64,000 nt of DNA from positions 44,317,417 to 44,381,416 of the forward strand of contig JAOANR010000011.1 in the NCBI GenBank assembly GCA_030278955.1. The letters are read 5' to 3'. Position 1 is the first letter of the stretch. Each line of letters opens with the position of its first letter. The notes under the pieces are model-generated. The model made no database searches, was not told the DNA's origin, and saw nothing but the letters and a program-made list of their open reading frames with translations. This stretch comes from Hygrophila difformis. Lineage: Eukaryota; Streptophyta; Magnoliopsida; Lamiales; Acanthaceae. Position numbers and translations under genes: made by a program. Positions 1 through 13,500 of the stretch are shown here, piece after piece.

Positions 1-2
1 CA

Positions 3-197
3 TTTCTATTTCTTAATTCTGTTTCAGCAGAGTATAAACCTCAACTTCGATATTCAATTTGGATTTTGCATCATATCTCTAATTCGATTCTCGAAGATCA
101 TAACACTTCCACATTTTTAATTCGTAAATTGTTCGTTCCAATTACACAAGAAGTTGGATATTGTAACCGAGTTAGGTATGATCTAGCAGAATTATGA
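3..197 (+). other. Open frame running in from the left window edge (unidentified C-terminal tail)
   Basis: A frame is open from the window edge to a TGA at 195-197, about 64 codons with ordinary composition, so it may be the end of a coding region lying mostly outside the window. I do not recognise the protein. It is followed by about 440 bases without a long frame and then a TATA-like box near 643, so it could end just before another transcription unit. Seen: the open frame. Inferred: that it is coding; 64 codons can be open by chance in AT-rich DNA. Confidence 0.25.
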
Positions 198-2302
198 ATT
201 CATTCGATTTTCTGTCGATATTACGTTATGTTCACAAAAGAGAATCATAGTGTTTAATGTTCAGAACTTTAAAAGGTTCCTAGAGACCGATGCAGTGTTA
301 ATCATCGCTTGATAATCTTTAAGAATTAATGATTCTAAGTTCATGAATTTGGATGCGAAAGGTTCTGTATTCATGATTTTCAAAACAGAAATCCCAGAAG
401 GTAGTTATGACAGTTATAAATTCTGATTATTTACTTCACATAAGGATAAACCCTCGCTTCATCCTAAAAGATGACGCGAGGAAATATCCAGATAAACTTG
501 CTGTGACAAAGGCTATTCTAATACTCTCGCGATGTCAATCTGACAAAGCGAGAGGACCAACCTATAATAGCAACAGATTTGATATCCATTTTACAGGGTA
601 TCAACTATTCACTTTTACTTCTTATAGATATATAACCCCTATCTATAAGTAGGAATTGAGTACATCGCCGCATTCTTACAGAAATTACCGCGAGGCATTC
701 AGTTCTTTGTATAAACAAAATCTGAGGAACATTCTTTGAATATTAACTCCCTCCACGCTGTACAGACATAGCGTGCGGAAAATTGGAATGTTCATAGTTT
801 GAAACCCAAAGTAGTTACTGCGAGCTATTTTGGACATTTATTTTGCAGAATTATTTCTCAAATCCTTTTTCTTGGGAAATTTATTTCCTAATTCTGTCTA
901 GTTTCCGATGTATATTTTGGAAACACCCTTGCATTTTGATTAAGAGGATTCAGAACCCTTAATATTTCTATATACATATAATATTTTGGGATATTTCCCA
1001 GTCTATGATGAGTAATCTTACTTCATAATTACAGACTCACAATTCATATCTGCAATTCGTATTACTACTTTCACTGGTACACTGAGAAAGATGATGATAT
1101 AGGTTTTCTCAATCATTATTTACTCAGGATTAATGAAGAACAAACTCGTTCTTTAGTTGGGCATTTAGTACCTGTCGTTTAAAAGAGAAAGATGTTTCAA
1201 AAACCATCTTTTGTCCTAATAATTAGTAGAGTATCAGGAAGATTAATTTCCAGGGTTCATGGCTTTATAGTTATCACTATATGCTATGAGTAGGAGATTA
1301 GATATTTCTCTTACAGTCTACTAATCCTGAGTCAAATCATGGATATTTGGAACTGTTTACAGAGATTTCTCGAGCTAAATTATTTATACAAATCTGAGTA
1401 GTCTGGATAAGTCAAGGAATTTGAATAGCAATTTCATCTTGATATACTTACAAGACTATTATTCCTTACGAATACTTGCAGGAATTACTCTGAGGAAACA
1501 AGTCTTATGAAAACATTGGATGATAGATTTAAATACTTGTTTTTCACTTTTTGTAGAGGACATCCAACACAGGGTCATAAGATCAGTTTGATCAGAGTAA
1601 TAAAAAGAACAACTTCAAGTTCAGATGAATATAGCATGATTTAGAAGTGACCTCGAGTTGTCAAAGGCTTAATCTGAGTCTGAAAGAAAAAGATTAAGTG
1701 ACAATTCCGAAAAGCTTTTATTACAGAAAGAGTCTGACCGATCATTCTGTGATGATAGTATTCCATGATTTCAGAGCTTAGAATGCCATGACACTGAATC
1801 ATAAGTACCTGTCTTGGGAAGTGATTTAAGACATGAAGATTTGATTAAGTTGTATAAAGGATTTTTCTATCTCAATGGACTTTCATTATATTTTAACCAT
1901 TGAAGTATGATACTCTCATCATATTCTTATTTCATTCATTTGATTTGGTCCGTGATATCTTAAACACATGACTATAATCACAATGTTCGACATCATTTTA
2001 ATTGCTATCTTTACTATGTTTACAGCTTTAAGCATTTACATTTCAGCAGTATTCTTTAGTAATCATCATTACAACATTCTTAAATCAAGAGTAGAGACAG
2101 ATTCTAGAGCTAATAATTCTATTAAAACACTTCTATCGTGTAACTCTCTATTGAACGATCCCGACAATAAAAATAAATATTGCAGCTTGATACCGTGCGC
2201 TTTCGGTAGGAAAAATTAGGCAAGCTTTTTAACAGCCCTATAGGAGTTATAGTTTAAAGGCTGTCGGGGGGCATAGCAGCGGGGTTTTACCTCAAAGCTT
2301 CA
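198..2302. other. AT-rich unassigned region with TATA-like box and many short ORFs
   Basis: No convincing gene. It has a 9-bp TATA-like box (CTATAAGTA, 643-651) preceded by TGACG/TGACA-type motifs and a short CTCGC...GCGAG inverted repeat (about 526-552). After it come about 1.5 kb with only short frames. The largest small frames are 81 codons (407-652) and 83 codons (1968-2219, hydrophobic N-terminus). A short inverted repeat (ACAGCC...GGCTGT, about 2231-2265) lies before the junction with the truncated LTR at about 2303. The layout (coding tail, TATA box, long leader with short ORFs) resembles the intergenic part of a reverse-transcribing element, but no primer site or RT was found. This is where the missing half of the copia element would be expected, but the sequence does not look like copia pol. 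Confidence 0.3.
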
Positions 2303-5034
2303 ATCACACACATTACCTTTAACAAAATAAATAACTTTCATTCTTACCATTGTAGCAACTATGCACAAGAGGACACCATTTTCCATATATCATATCATAT
2401 CATATCGATCATAAGTCATGACCAGCATGCAGCGGACTCATATACAGACACACTCCGGAGCCTTGGGTAACCCATCACGGATACACCCAAGAGTATAGAC
2501 TCATACATGCAACAACGCCGTTTTGGCACAATTTATCAACAACGCCGTCTTGGCATATTTAGAGGGGGAGGCCCCGCAAGACACATCCCTAGTGCATTAG
2601 CCCTCTATCAAGTATGGCATCTTACTCAAGTTAATAGTGCACAATGGATTTAAAAGAGTTTTCCATAATTTTCCACATAATATCCTCTTTAAAAGAGTTT
2701 TCAACAATATCAATGGAGTAACCTCATAACAAGGGCATTCAATAATGTCGAATATCATTTCAACATTTAACTCCCAATATCTCATAAATATGAAAATATC
2801 ATTTCACGGATCTCAAAATCCAACAATTTCTCATTTGGACCAAAAAAATCAAGTCCAACATCGTAGTTTACGCCAAGTCAGTTTAAAAATTCATATGAAA
2901 GGCGATTGCTATAAAATTTAAACTGTAGATACTCAACACATAGTTGAACAAGTTTCATGTTTTATACTTTTCAAAATAAGTATGGAATCATTTCAAAAAT
3001 TGAGTTCTTTTCAGAACATGTATTCTGCCAGAAATTCAATAGTGACTCTATTATTTTCAACAGGTTTTAAAAATAGTAATTCAAATTGAAACTTCTAAAA
3101 TTTTACCACAAGGTAGATACCACATAGATAAATATTTTTCATGAAGAAACCATTTGGCTTTGAGACACTTAAGACCTTCAAAAATGTGGATTTCAGAAAA
3201 CACTATCATTTCTTAGATTTCAACAAAAAGAGATTTCGACCTTTCGATAAAGCGGATCCCATAACTTTTTCATACGATTTCTAAAAATTATAAAATTTTT
3301 CAGAAAGATACTCAACTCAATAAGGAACAAGTTTTATGAAGGAACCTTTGAGGGATATTGAACCAAAATAGTTTAAAATGATGGATCTTTACGTAAACGA
3401 AAAACTGACAGATTTTGGTATAATGTGGGAATTCTAATTTTGTATTCTTAAAACATGGATTGGGATCTCCAAAACTTGAAGTAGAGAGTGTTAACTTACT
3501 GAATTATTGTATAAGAGCAAGGAGATTCAAAGATAATGGCCGTTATAACACAAGATTCGCACCACAAATTACCGGTTTCGCTGAAATTCGACAAATAGAG
3601 GGAAATCAATTTATAGTATAAAAATAAAAGATTTAGATCTCTAAGATACAAGTTTACAAGGATGATATCTTACTAACCAAGTGTTGAGAAGAGTTAGAAC
3701 TCTTAGAATGATGAAGGTTGCCAAGCCTACAAAACTCCACAATCCTTAAGATATGCTCACTATGTGGGAGAACTTTGAAGAATAGAATGGGTAGTGAATT
3801 TGGCAAATGAGATGGATGAGATTGGTGTGTTTGAAGGCTAGAAACTCCCTCTATTTATAGGCTAAGATGTGAACAATTGAACATGACACATTGTGAGAGT
3901 GATTACAACCTCACCAATCATCCAATTAAGTGTGTCTTGAGCAATAATGGTTAGAGTATTTGTATCCACTCATTTGGTCCTTATAGCCTAACAAAGAGAC
4001 TATTAATTTGGGAGGCTATTAATTTTGTCCATCATGTTGTCTATTAACATAATGGTTTGCCTATTATGGAGGCTATTAATCTTGGTGGGTTCAAGAGATA
4101 ATTGATCACCTTTCTTTGCTAGCCATTCATCTAAGACACTTGTTAATCATGTAGATTTTTCATCTATTTGTTTAGGAAGAAAATTTCTTGCAATTGCTTT
4201 TAACCTTATATTTGTGTAAGTAGTGTATCATGAAAATGATTGAAGTATTAGCTTGTCTACAAAAACCATTATTCTTGCCATTATTTAGTGGCATGCATTT
4301 ATACTCAATGAGTTGGATATGATAATATAATATTTATTTATTTATTTCAAGTATTGTATTTATATTAATGTGCTTTCAAAAAGATAATGATAATATACTT
4401 GCATGGTTTTATTTTATTCATAACAATACTCAAATCACAAAGTCTTCATGTCATCATCAAATAAAAATTATAATCTATGAATATATTTTCTTATATATAA
4501 AAGTTAATTCTCAAAAATTCACATAAAAACTCATACTTTTATTTTTATAAAAATTTATTCCATAATGAATACCAAAGTACTTAAAATATTTACATACTAT
4601 CCTCATAATAATTTTCAAGACCAATGTGTATATATATAAAAACTTATATATATAATTTAAACAATAGATTTAAAAAATATTCCATAAACTATATAATTCT
4701 ATTACCCATGATATTGAAATTCATATTTCTTTTGGAAAAGACAAATTTACATATATAGTTTTTCAAGTGTTGTTTTGTAGAAAAATCAATATACTAATTC
4801 TTTAAGCAAATGATTAAATATTTAATAAAAGTCTCTTTAGTGAATTACAATTATTTCGGGTAATTTCTATGGTATTACAATCCACCCTCCTTAAGAATCA
4901 ACTTCGTCCTCGAAGTTTTAATGAAAACTACTATGGCAATCTAATATGCGGAATATAAGATAAAAGTTAATGGAAAAGAAAAAAAATTAGGAGATTTTGA
5001 ACATACCCTATCAAGATTGTGTCGGGTGGTTACA
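2303..5034 (-). repeat. 3' LTR of Tekay-like element 1 (truncated)
   Basis: Nearly colinear with 11063-13794, with scattered substitutions and one- or two-base indels. It ends ...TTACA at 5034, the same terminus as the other LTR. On the minus strand a TATA box (CTATAAATAG, complement of 3851-3860) marks the U3 promoter. Homology to the other LTR stops abruptly at about 2303; the R/U5 end of the LTR is missing. Confidence 0.93.
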
Positions 5035-5047
5035 TCCTCCTCCCCTT
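5035..5047 (-). other. Polypurine tract of Tekay-like element 1
   Basis: On the minus strand a purine run (AAGGGGAGGAGGA) lies immediately before the TGTAAC start of the 3' LTR. That is the expected position and composition of the plus-strand DNA primer. Confidence 0.8.
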
Positions 5048-5057
5048 AGGCCTACAG

Positions 5058-8000
5058 TTATGTCCCCATAACTGTTATTTGGTCGTTTAAAAAGAGATTG
5101 GGGTAGCGTTGCTTCATATCATCCTCTAGTTCCCATGTTGCTTCTTCCGTACCATGATTAGACCAAAGTACTTTAACAATTCGGGTGGTCTTGTTCCTTG
5201 TCGTTCTTTCTTTGATGTCGAGTATTTGGATTGGATACTCTTCATAAGTTAGATCTTCTTTGAGTTCAATTACTTCCTGTTGAAGTACATGGGTTGGGTC
5301 ATGCACATATTTCTTTAACTGTGAAAAATGGAACACATTGTGCACTCGAGATAGTTGTGGCGGTAGGGCTAGTGTATATGCCAGAGTTCCGACTCGTTCC
5401 AGAATGTCATACGGTCCAATATATCGAGGACTTAACTTTCCTCGCTTTCCAAAACGCATCACTCCTTTCATAGGTGATATTTTCAGCATAACCTTATCTC
5501 CAACTTGAAATTCTAAGTCTTGTCGCCTAACATCGGCATAACTTTTCTGTCGATCTTGTGCTGCCTTCATTTTCCCTTGGATCATCTTGATCTTTTGGGC
5601 CATGTCTTCAATGAGTTGCGGCCCAACCACAATAGAATTCTCACATTTTTCCCAACATAATGGGCTTCGGCGCTTGCGTCCATAGAGTGCCTCAAACGGT
5701 GCCATACCTATACTAGCATGATAGCTGTTATTGTAAGAGAACTCTATCAAAGGTAGATGGTTTTCCCAACTTCCTTTAAATTCAAGAACGCATGCTCTCA
5801 GCATGTCCTCCAGTGTTTGGATTGTCCTTTCTATTTGTCCATCCGTCATCGGGTGAAAAGCGGTGCTCATTTTAATTTGGGTACCAAGAGCTTCTTGCAG
5901 TTTGGTTAAAAAATGAGAGACAAATATGCTGTCTCTATCTGAGATTATATCATGTGGCACTCCATGTCGTCGAACCACGTTATTGATATGTGCTCTTGCT
6001 AATTGATCCATAGACCATGTATCCTTCATTGGTATGAAGATCGCAATCTTTGTCAATCTATCAACAATTACCCAAATTTTATTCATTCCTTTTGGTGATC
6101 GTGGTAGTCCTGAAACAAAATCCATTGATATACTATCCCATTTCCAACTCGGGATTTCCAATGGTTTCATGAGTCCTAAGGGCTTCTGACGTACTGCTTT
6201 AACCTTTTGACAGGTTAAACATCTAGCCACAAACTCAACAACCTCATTCTTCATCCTTGGCCACCAATAAACCTTCTTTAAATCCTTATAAAGCTTATCA
6301 CCCCCTGGATGTACTGAATACGGGGTGTTGTGGCCTTCTTCCATTAATCTTCGTTTTAGCTCTACGCATTTATGCGGTACGCACCATCTCCCTTTGAAGC
6401 AAATGCTTCCATCCTCATGGATTGCAAAACCAATTGCTTTTCCTTCATCAACCTTCTTCTTGATCCTTTCAAGCTTTATGTCGCCTAGTTGAGCAATGTG
6501 TATTTCATCAAATACCGTAGATTCAATGGTCATAGCATTAATGACATTTTCCACAGTTCCATAATGGACTAGCTCCGTGTCTACCTTGACCAAGTCCATA
6601 TACAGTTCCGAAGGAAAGATAAGAGTATTTTCCACTTGTCGAGTCTTGCGGCTCAACGCATCTGCGACCACGTTAGCTTTCCCTTCATGGTAGGCGATGT
6701 CCAAATCATAATCCTTGATCAACTCTAACCATCTGCGTTGCCTCATGTTTAACTCCTTCTGAGTAAATATGTACTTAAGGCTCTTGTGGTCGGTGAATAT
6801 CCGACAAGTTCGTCCGTACAAGTAGTGTCGCCAAATCTTTAATGCGAACACTACCGCTGCTAATTCTAGGTCGTGCATCGGATAATTCTCCTCATGAGGC
6901 TTCAATTGTCGTGATGCATATGCAATGACTTGTTGTTGTTGCATTAAAACACACCCTAGCCCCTCTTTCGAAGCGTCACTATACACTTCAAAATCTCCAT
7001 TCTCTGTTGGTAATGTTAAAATTGGTGCTGTTGTGAGGCGTTTCTTTAACTCTTGAAATGATGATTCACACTTTTCTGTCCATTCATACTTCAAGCCTTT
7101 CTTCAAAAGTTGAGTCAGAGGTCGTGCAACTTTGGAAAAGTCCTTGACGAACCTTCTGTAATATCCAGCCAGTCCAAGAAAACTTCTCACTTCTGTTTGA
7201 TTAGTAGGCGTAGGCCACTCGGTGATTGCTGATATTTTTGCTGGGTCAACAGAAACTCCATCAGCTGATACAACGTGGCCTAAAAATGCTACTTTTTCTA
7301 GCCAAAAGTCACACTTGGACAACTTGGCATAGAGTTGATGTTTCCTTAATGTCTCTAGCACCTGATGCAAGTGTTGCTCATGCTCTTCATTGCTCTTTGA
7401 ATAGATCAAGATGTCATCGATGAAAATGACTACACATTGATCTAACAATTCTCGAAACACATCATTCATGAGATTCATGAATACTTCTGGGGCATTTGTT
7501 AGCCCAAAGGACATCACTGTAAATTCGTAATGTCCATAACGTGTCCTGAAAGCAGTTTTCGGAATATCCTTTTCAGCGATTCGCAGTTGATGATAACCGG
7601 ATCGCAAATCTATCTTGGAGAATACCGTTGCACCTTTAAGTTGATCGAAAAGGTCATCAATCCTAGGTAACGGGTATTTGTTTTTAACCGTTACCTGATT
7701 TAAACCTCTATAATCGATACAAAGACGTAACCCTCCATCTTTCTTCTTGATGAATAAGACTGGTGCTCCCCACGGCGACATGCTAGGTCGTATATACCTC
7801 TTTTGTAAAAATTCCTCAAGTTGCTCCTTGAGTTCATTCATTTCTAGGGTTGCCATGCGATAAGGAGCTTTTGATACAGGTTCTGTTCCGGGAAGTAGAT
7901 CGATTGTAAACTCGACTTCACGTTCTGGAGGCATTCCAGGAATTTCTTCTGGGAATACATCTGGATACTCCCTCACTACTGGAATGTCATCAATTTTATT

Positions 8001-8741
8001 CTCCTTTAACTTGAGGTTATGGATATAGCATGCATAAAGCATATATCCTTTCTGCATAAGACTATAAAATTGTAAGGCATTTACTACCTTAGTCTTACGT
8101 TTGGGGAGTTGGACATAGTAGTTGACCTTTTTGCCTCTCGTCTTAGACAGTGTAATTTTGTGTTTCTGACACTCAATTACCGCTTTATATTGGGTAAGCC
8201 AATCCATTCCCAATATAATATCAAAATCTTTAAGGTCAAATTCTACTAAGTTTGCATAGAACTCAAGGTTCTTAATGACTATAGGAATCCCATCGTATCG
8301 TTTGGTGCACGATACAATTTTTCCCGAAGGCAACTGAATTCCTAAGTTAATCATCTTAGGTTTTGGCATCTCTAATTCAGGCAAGATTCTAGAAGAGATA
8401 AACGAACAACTTGCTCCAGAATCAAATAAAACCTTAACAGGCACACTTAAAGCCGTAAATGTACCTGTTATCACATCCCCTTGAGTTGAAAGATCTGCCT
8501 GATTAATAACATTGAGCCGCCCTATAGGTGCTCCATGGTTCCCTTGTTGGTTTCTATTTTGCTGAGGCCTCTGTCCTTGATTATTTCCGTTTCGCACATC
8601 CTGATTATTTGGCTGAGTGGGGATATTGATATGGTCATCTCTTTTTGTAATATTTTCAATGCGGGTCTTACACTCCTTCCTCATATGACCTTCTCGGCCA
8701 CATCTATAACATGTACCCGGCTTGGGGCATCCTCTAGCCAA
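5058..8741 (-). CDS. pol: Tekay-like element 1 pol: zinc knuckle, protease, RT, RNase H, integrase, chromodomain
   Basis: Polyprotein of the retroelement. A CCHC zinc knuckle at about residues 11-24 of this frame is really the end of Gag. The aspartic protease follows (DSGAS at 107-111). RT has the active site FIDDILIYS near residue 440. RNase H begins near 590 with a YSDAS motif. The integrase has an HHCC zinc finger near 820-860 and a DDE core. A chromodomain lies near 1165-1215 (VKVLWSNHG...ATWELEDD), which in chromoviruses steers integration toward marked chromatin. The frame is open for over 1200 codons. It is in frame with upstream gag, from which it is separated by a TAG at 8823-8825, so the apparent start codon is not the real one. 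Without readthrough or correction of that stop it would not be made as a Gag-Pol fusion. Confidence 0.93.
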   Translation of the reverse strand: MARGCPKPGTCYRCGREGHMRKECKTRIENITKRDDHINIPTQPNNQDVRNGNNQGQRPQQNRNQQGNHGAPIGRLNVINQADLSTQGDVITGTFTALSVPVKVLFDSGASCSFISSRILPELEMPKPKMINLGIQLPSGKIVSCTKRYDGIPIVIKNLEFYANLVEFDLKDFDIILGMDWLTQYKAVIECQKHKITLSKTRGKKVNYYVQLPKRKTKVVNALQFYSLMQKGYMLYACYIHNLKLKENKIDDIPVVREYPDVFPEEIPGMPPEREVEFTIDLLPGTEPVSKAPYRMATLEMNELKEQLEEFLQKRYIRPSMSPWGAPVLFIKKKDGGLRLCIDYRGLNQVTVKNKYPLPRIDDLFDQLKGATVFSKIDLRSGYHQLRIAEKDIPKTAFRTRYGHYEFTVMSFGLTNAPEVFMNLMNDVFRELLDQCVVIFIDDILIYSKSNEEHEQHLHQVLETLRKHQLYAKLSKCDFWLEKVAFLGHVVSADGVSVDPAKISAITEWPTPTNQTEVRSFLGLAGYYRRFVKDFSKVARPLTQLLKKGLKYEWTEKCESSFQELKKRLTTAPILTLPTENGDFEVYSDASKEGLGCVLMQQQQVIAYASRQLKPHEENYPMHDLELAAVVFALKIWRHYLYGRTCRIFTDHKSLKYIFTQKELNMRQRRWLELIKDYDLDIAYHEGKANVVADALSRKTRQVENTLIFPSELYMDLVKVDTELVHYGTVENVINAMTIESTVFDEIHIAQLGDIKLERIKKKVDEGKAIGFAIHEDGSICFKGRWCVPHKCVELKRRLMEEGHNTPYSVHPGGDKLYKDLKKVYWWPRMKNEVVEFVARCLTCQKVKAVRQKPLGLMKPLEIPSWKWDSISMDFVSGLPRSPKGMNKIWVIVDRLTKIAIFIPMKDTWSMDQLARAHINNVVRRHGVPHDIISDRDSIFVSHFLTKLQEALGTQIKMSTAFHPMTDGQIERTIQTLEDMLRACVLEFKGSWENHLPLIEFSYNNSYHASIGMAPFEALYGRKRRSPLCWEKCENSIVVGPQLIEDMAQKIKMIQGKMKAAQDRQKSYADVRRQDLEFQVGDKVMLKISPMKGVMRFGKRGKLSPRYIGPYDILERVGTLAYTLALPPQLSRVHNVFHFSQLKKYVHDPTHVLQQEVIELKEDLTYEEYPIQILDIKERTTRNKTTRIVKVLWSNHGTEEATWELEDDMKQRYPNLFLNDQITVMGT

Positions 8742-8822
8742 GTGGGGCTTGTTGCATTTTGGGCATTGTGGTGTGTACCCTTCATGGTTTCTAGTACCAT
8801 TGTTGCCCCCTCCTTTGTTTCC

Positions 8823-9848
8823 CTAGACGGGTCGATTCTGCCCACCTCGAATATTGCCTTTGTTGTTGCTGAGGTGGTTGTTGTTGCTGCTGCTTCCTCG
8901 GTTGTCCCGAATCCTCTTGTCCTGTCCTTGGAACCCGCGGCTAGACTCCCCGGGTTTTCTCTTCATCTGTTGTACACGAGAAACTGCGACAGCTCGATCG
9001 TAGATCGCTTGGAGGGTAGGATACTGAACTCCAGCCACCACTTCTCTAATGGAGAGGTTTAATCCCATTTCGAACTTCTGTGCCTTCTCGGCATCGGTGG
9101 AGACTAACTTAGGAGCAAATCTGACTAACTCCTTGACTCTGACATAGTATTCTTGTACAGATTGTGCTCCTTGTCGTAACGATAGAAACTCTTCATACAT
9201 TGCTGCTTTGGTACTCATCGGGTAAAACCTTTCTCTTAGAGCTTCTGTGAAGTTTTCCCATGTATACTCCTCATGATCATCTAGCTCTCTCTTCTGTAAC
9301 TGCCACCAGTCATCTGCGTCACCTCCTAAAAAGTACGAGGCTACAGTAATCTTCTGCTCATCTGGGCAGTGAGTCGCCTCGAGTAGCTTGTTGAAACTTT
9401 TTATCCAATCCTCCAATTTAGTAGGGTCCTCCTGCCCATCATAACAAGGTGGTCTGTATTGGTTCACCACTGCTAGGTGATTGAGCTGGGCTTGAGGTGG
9501 CAGCACAGCTGTTGTGGCTTAATTAATTTGACCCTGACCCAAGGCAATGAGCATTTGCTCAATGATCCTTAGGCGATCATGGTCAAGCGAGTTTGGCGTG
9601 TTTCGATTCTGAGGGGTTTGGTTCTTGGGTGCTCCCTGATTAGGAGGTACCATGTTGTGTCCAACGCCCTGATTGTTGGTGATGTCAGGGTGATATATGT
9701 TGTGTGAAGGTGGTACAGCTTGTTGATTGGATACACCCTGTGCTGCTGGCACTTCGTGGTTAGTGATGTTCGGATTTTGGTGTGGCTCCATGTTGTTGAG
9801 GGCATTAACACTTCGGAGGGTTTTTCTAGTCCTTGCACGGGGTGCCAT
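8823..9848 (-). pseudogene. gag: Tekay-like element 1 gag, interrupted by two in-frame stops
   Basis: Capsid-like Gag. The frame starts at the ATG at 9848, runs 109 codons of Pro/Gln/Asn-rich N-terminal sequence, and meets TAA at 9519-9521. The same frame continues with the retrotransposon gag domain (motif PPCYDGQEDP..LEDWIKSF at about 9460-9400, then YFLGGDADDWW and a basic Asn-rich tail). It meets TAG at 8823-8825, after which the zinc knuckle and pol continue in the same frame. Chromoviruses of this kind normally have one continuous gag-pol frame. I therefore read both stops as point mutations in a once-open frame, though suppression of either cannot be excluded. Confidence 0.85.
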
Positions 9849-10543
9849 TCTGCTAAGGATGGTTAAGCAAGAGTGAGTTCAAGTCTAAGGGATGATTATG
9901 TCCTAAAACTCGTTAGGTCATAGTATAAGGATGAGTTAACGCAGAAATGTCTAAGTTAGGAGTATGACTTTATTTAAAGATTAACCAGAAGGAATGAAAT
10001 AACAAGCTTTATTTCATAAATCTAGAAAATATTACAAGATAGAGAATTTAAAAAGAGCACTTATGATAAGGTCAACTGACTTAGTATATCATAACAATAT
10101 TTTATTCTATTTTATTCTTATTTTTTTAAAAATTTTTTATAGAAAATGATGCATGCTCATGAATGCATATGTCCCCACCCCAAAAATAATTTCTAAGTTT
10201 CAAAATTTAACATAGCCCATATGGGCCTTTGAAAAATATTTTGCATATTTCTTTCTCAAAATGGACTTTTTTTTTTAAATCCATAAACCGGAGTTAAACT
10301 GTCGCATCCCTTAGTCAAGCTCGCCTTGTTGCTAACTTAACCAAGAAATGCTAAGATTAAAGGGTACCGCCTTCTAAGTAATTTGCCAACTAGTTAAAAT
10401 ATAGAGCTACAAAGTTGATTCCCAGGAAAGACTGGTAGAGCCACCGGCTGACGGGCAATCTTTAAAAACCAGACTCCTTAGACAGAATCACCTCATGCAG
10501 TTCTATATTTAACAGTTTACAAATACTTAGAGTTTAAAAATAC
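9849..10543 (-). other. Untranslated leader of Tekay-like element 1
   Basis: AT-rich, no open frame, between the primer site and gag. I see nothing else in it. Confidence 0.7.
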
Positions 10544-10555
10544 GCTCTGATACCA
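10544..10555 (-). other. Primer binding site (initiator tRNA-Met) of element 1
   Basis: On the minus strand TGGTATCAGAGC begins three bases after the 5' LTR end. This is the standard plant PBS complementary to the 3' end of initiator methionine tRNA. Confidence 0.92.
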
Positions 10556-10558
10556 CCC

Positions 10559-13500
10559 TGTAACACCCCGAAATTCATCCTCATAAGGTTTCAGAATGTT
10601 ACCACCACACTTGTCAGTCAGGCTCGCCCTTTGGCTAACTTAATTGACAAGTGCTACGGCTAAATATAAATTTTTGTAGTATGAACTTTAAAAATAATTG
10701 CCAATTTTATAAAATATAGACATAAGAAAATTCAAAGTACTTAATACCAGAGTCATTGTTCTTTCTCACTCGGAAGCATAAACTAAAGGCAATATATAGG
10801 ACATTAATATTTAAAAGTACGTGGTTCCTTAAAGCAACAATCTTTTGATGAAAGGTAATCCCATCCCCAAATGCTCATGTCATGAGATGCAGTTCATATG
10901 TCAGCTCCATTATCTGTAAAAAGATAACGCAACAATTTTTTATCAGTACAACGGTACTGAGTAAGTCAACCCGCTCCACTTTAAGAAGTGGGTTTTAAAA
11001 TAGTGGTTGACACTCAAAAAATAATAATAATAATAATTTTCACTTTTTCTTTTAAAATGATCACACACATTACCTTTAACAAAATAAATAACTTTCATTC
11101 TTACCATTGTAGCAACTATGCACAAGAGGACACCATTTTCCATATATCATATCATATCATATCGATCATAAGTCATGACCAGCATGCAGCGGACTCATAT
11201 ACAGACACACACCGGAGCCTTGGGTAACCCATCACGGATACACCCAAGAGTATAGACTCATACATGCAACAACGCCGTTTTGGCACAATTTATCAACAAT
11301 GCCGTCTTGGCATATTTAGAGGGGGAGGCCCCGCAAGACACATCCCTAGTGCATTAGCCCTCTATCAAGTATGGCATCTTACTCAAGTTAATAGTGCACA
11401 ATGGATTTAAAAGAGTTTTCCACAATTTTCCACATAATATCATCTTTAAAAGAGTTTTCAACAATATCAAGGGAGTAACCTCATAACAAGGGCATTCAAT
11501 AATGCCGAATATCATTTCAACATTTAACTCCCAATATCTCATAAATATGAAAATATCATTTCATGGATCTCAAAATCCAACAATTTCTCATTTGGACCAA
11601 AAAAAATCAAGTCCAACATCGCAGTTTACGCCAAGTCAGTTTAAAAATTCATATGAAAGGCGATTGCTATGAAATTTAAACTGTAGTTAATCAACACATA
11701 GTTGAACAAGTTTCATGTTTTACACTTTTCAAAATAAGGTATGGAAACATTTCAAAAATTGAGTTCTTTTCAGAACATGTATTCTGCCAGAAATTCAATA
11801 GTGACTCTATTATTTTCAACAGGTTTTAAAAATAGTAATTCGCGATTGAAAATTCTAAAATTTTACCACAAGGTAGATAACACATAGATAAATATTTTTC
11901 ATGAAGAAACTATTTGGCTTTGAGACACTTAAGACCTTCAAAAATGTGGATTTCAGAAAACACTATCATTTCTTAGATTTCAACAAAAAGAGATTTCGAC
12001 CTTTCGATAAAGCGGATCCCATAACTTTTTCTTACGATTTTTAAAAATTATAAAATTTTCCAGAAAGATACTCAACTCAATAAGGAACAAGTTTTAGGAA
12101 GGAACCTTTGAGGGATATTGAACCAAAATAGTTTAAAATGATGGATCTTTACGTAAACGAAAAACTGACAGATTTTGGTATAATGTGGGAATTCTAATTT
12201 TGTATTCTTAAAACATGGATTGGGATCTCCAAAACTTGAAGTAGAGAGTGTTAACTTACTGAATTAATGTATAAGAGCAAGGAGATTCAAAGATAATGGC
12301 CGTTATAACACAAGATTCGCACCACAAATTACGGGTTTCGCTGAAATTCGACAAATAGAGGGAAATCAATTTATAGTATAAAAATAAAAGATTTAGATCT
12401 CTAAGATACAAGTTTACAAGGATGATATCTTACTAACCAAGTGTTAAGAAGAGTTAGAACTCTTAGAATGATGAAGGTTGCCAAGCCTACAAAACTCCAC
12501 AATCCTTAAGATATGCTCACTATGTGGGAGAACTTTGAAGAATAGAATGGGTAGTGAATTTGGCAAATGAGATGGATGAGATTGGTGTGTTTGAAGGCTA
12601 GAAACTCCCTCTATTTATAGGCTAAGATGTGAACAATTGAACATGACACATTGTGAGAGTGATACAACCTCACCAATCATCCAATTAAGTGTGTCTTGAG
12701 CAATAATGGTTAGAGTATTTGTATCCACTCATTTGGTCCTTATAGCCTAACAAAGAGGCTATTAATTTGGGAGGCTATTAATTTTGTCCATCATGTTGTC
12801 TATTAACATAATGGTTTGCCTATTATGGAGGCTATTAATCTTGGTGGGTTCAAGAGATAATTGATCACCTTTCTTTGCTAGCCATTCATCCAAGACACTT
12901 GTTAATCATGTAGATTTTTCATCTATTTGTTTAGGAAGAAAATTTCTTGCAATTGATTTTAACCTTATATTTGTGTAAGTAGTGTATCATGAAAATGATT
13001 GAAGTATTAGCTTGTCTACAAAAATCATTATTCTTGCCATTATTTAGTGGCATGCATTTATACTCAATGAGTTGGATATGATAATATAATATTTATTTAT
13101 TTATTTCAAGTATTGTATTTATATTAATGTGCTTTCAAAAAGATAATAATAATATACTTGCATGGTTTTATTTTATTCATAACAATACTCAAACCACAAA
13201 GTCTTCATGTCATCATCAAATAAAAATTATAATCTATGAATATATTTTCTTATATATAAAAGTTAATTCTCATAAATTCACATAAAAACTCATACTTTTA
13301 TTTTTATAAAAATTTATTCCATAATGAATATCAAAGTATTTAAAATATTTACATACTATCCTCATAATAATTTTCAAGACCAATGTGTATATATATAAAA
13401 ACTTATATATATAATTTAAACAATAGATTAAAAAAATATTGCATAAACTATATAATTCTATTACCCATGATATTGAAATTCATATTTCTTTTGTAAAAGA

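Noticed and set aside
8535..9062. 175-codon plus-strand frame
   Set aside because: Antisense shadow of Tekay gag-pol with no domain.
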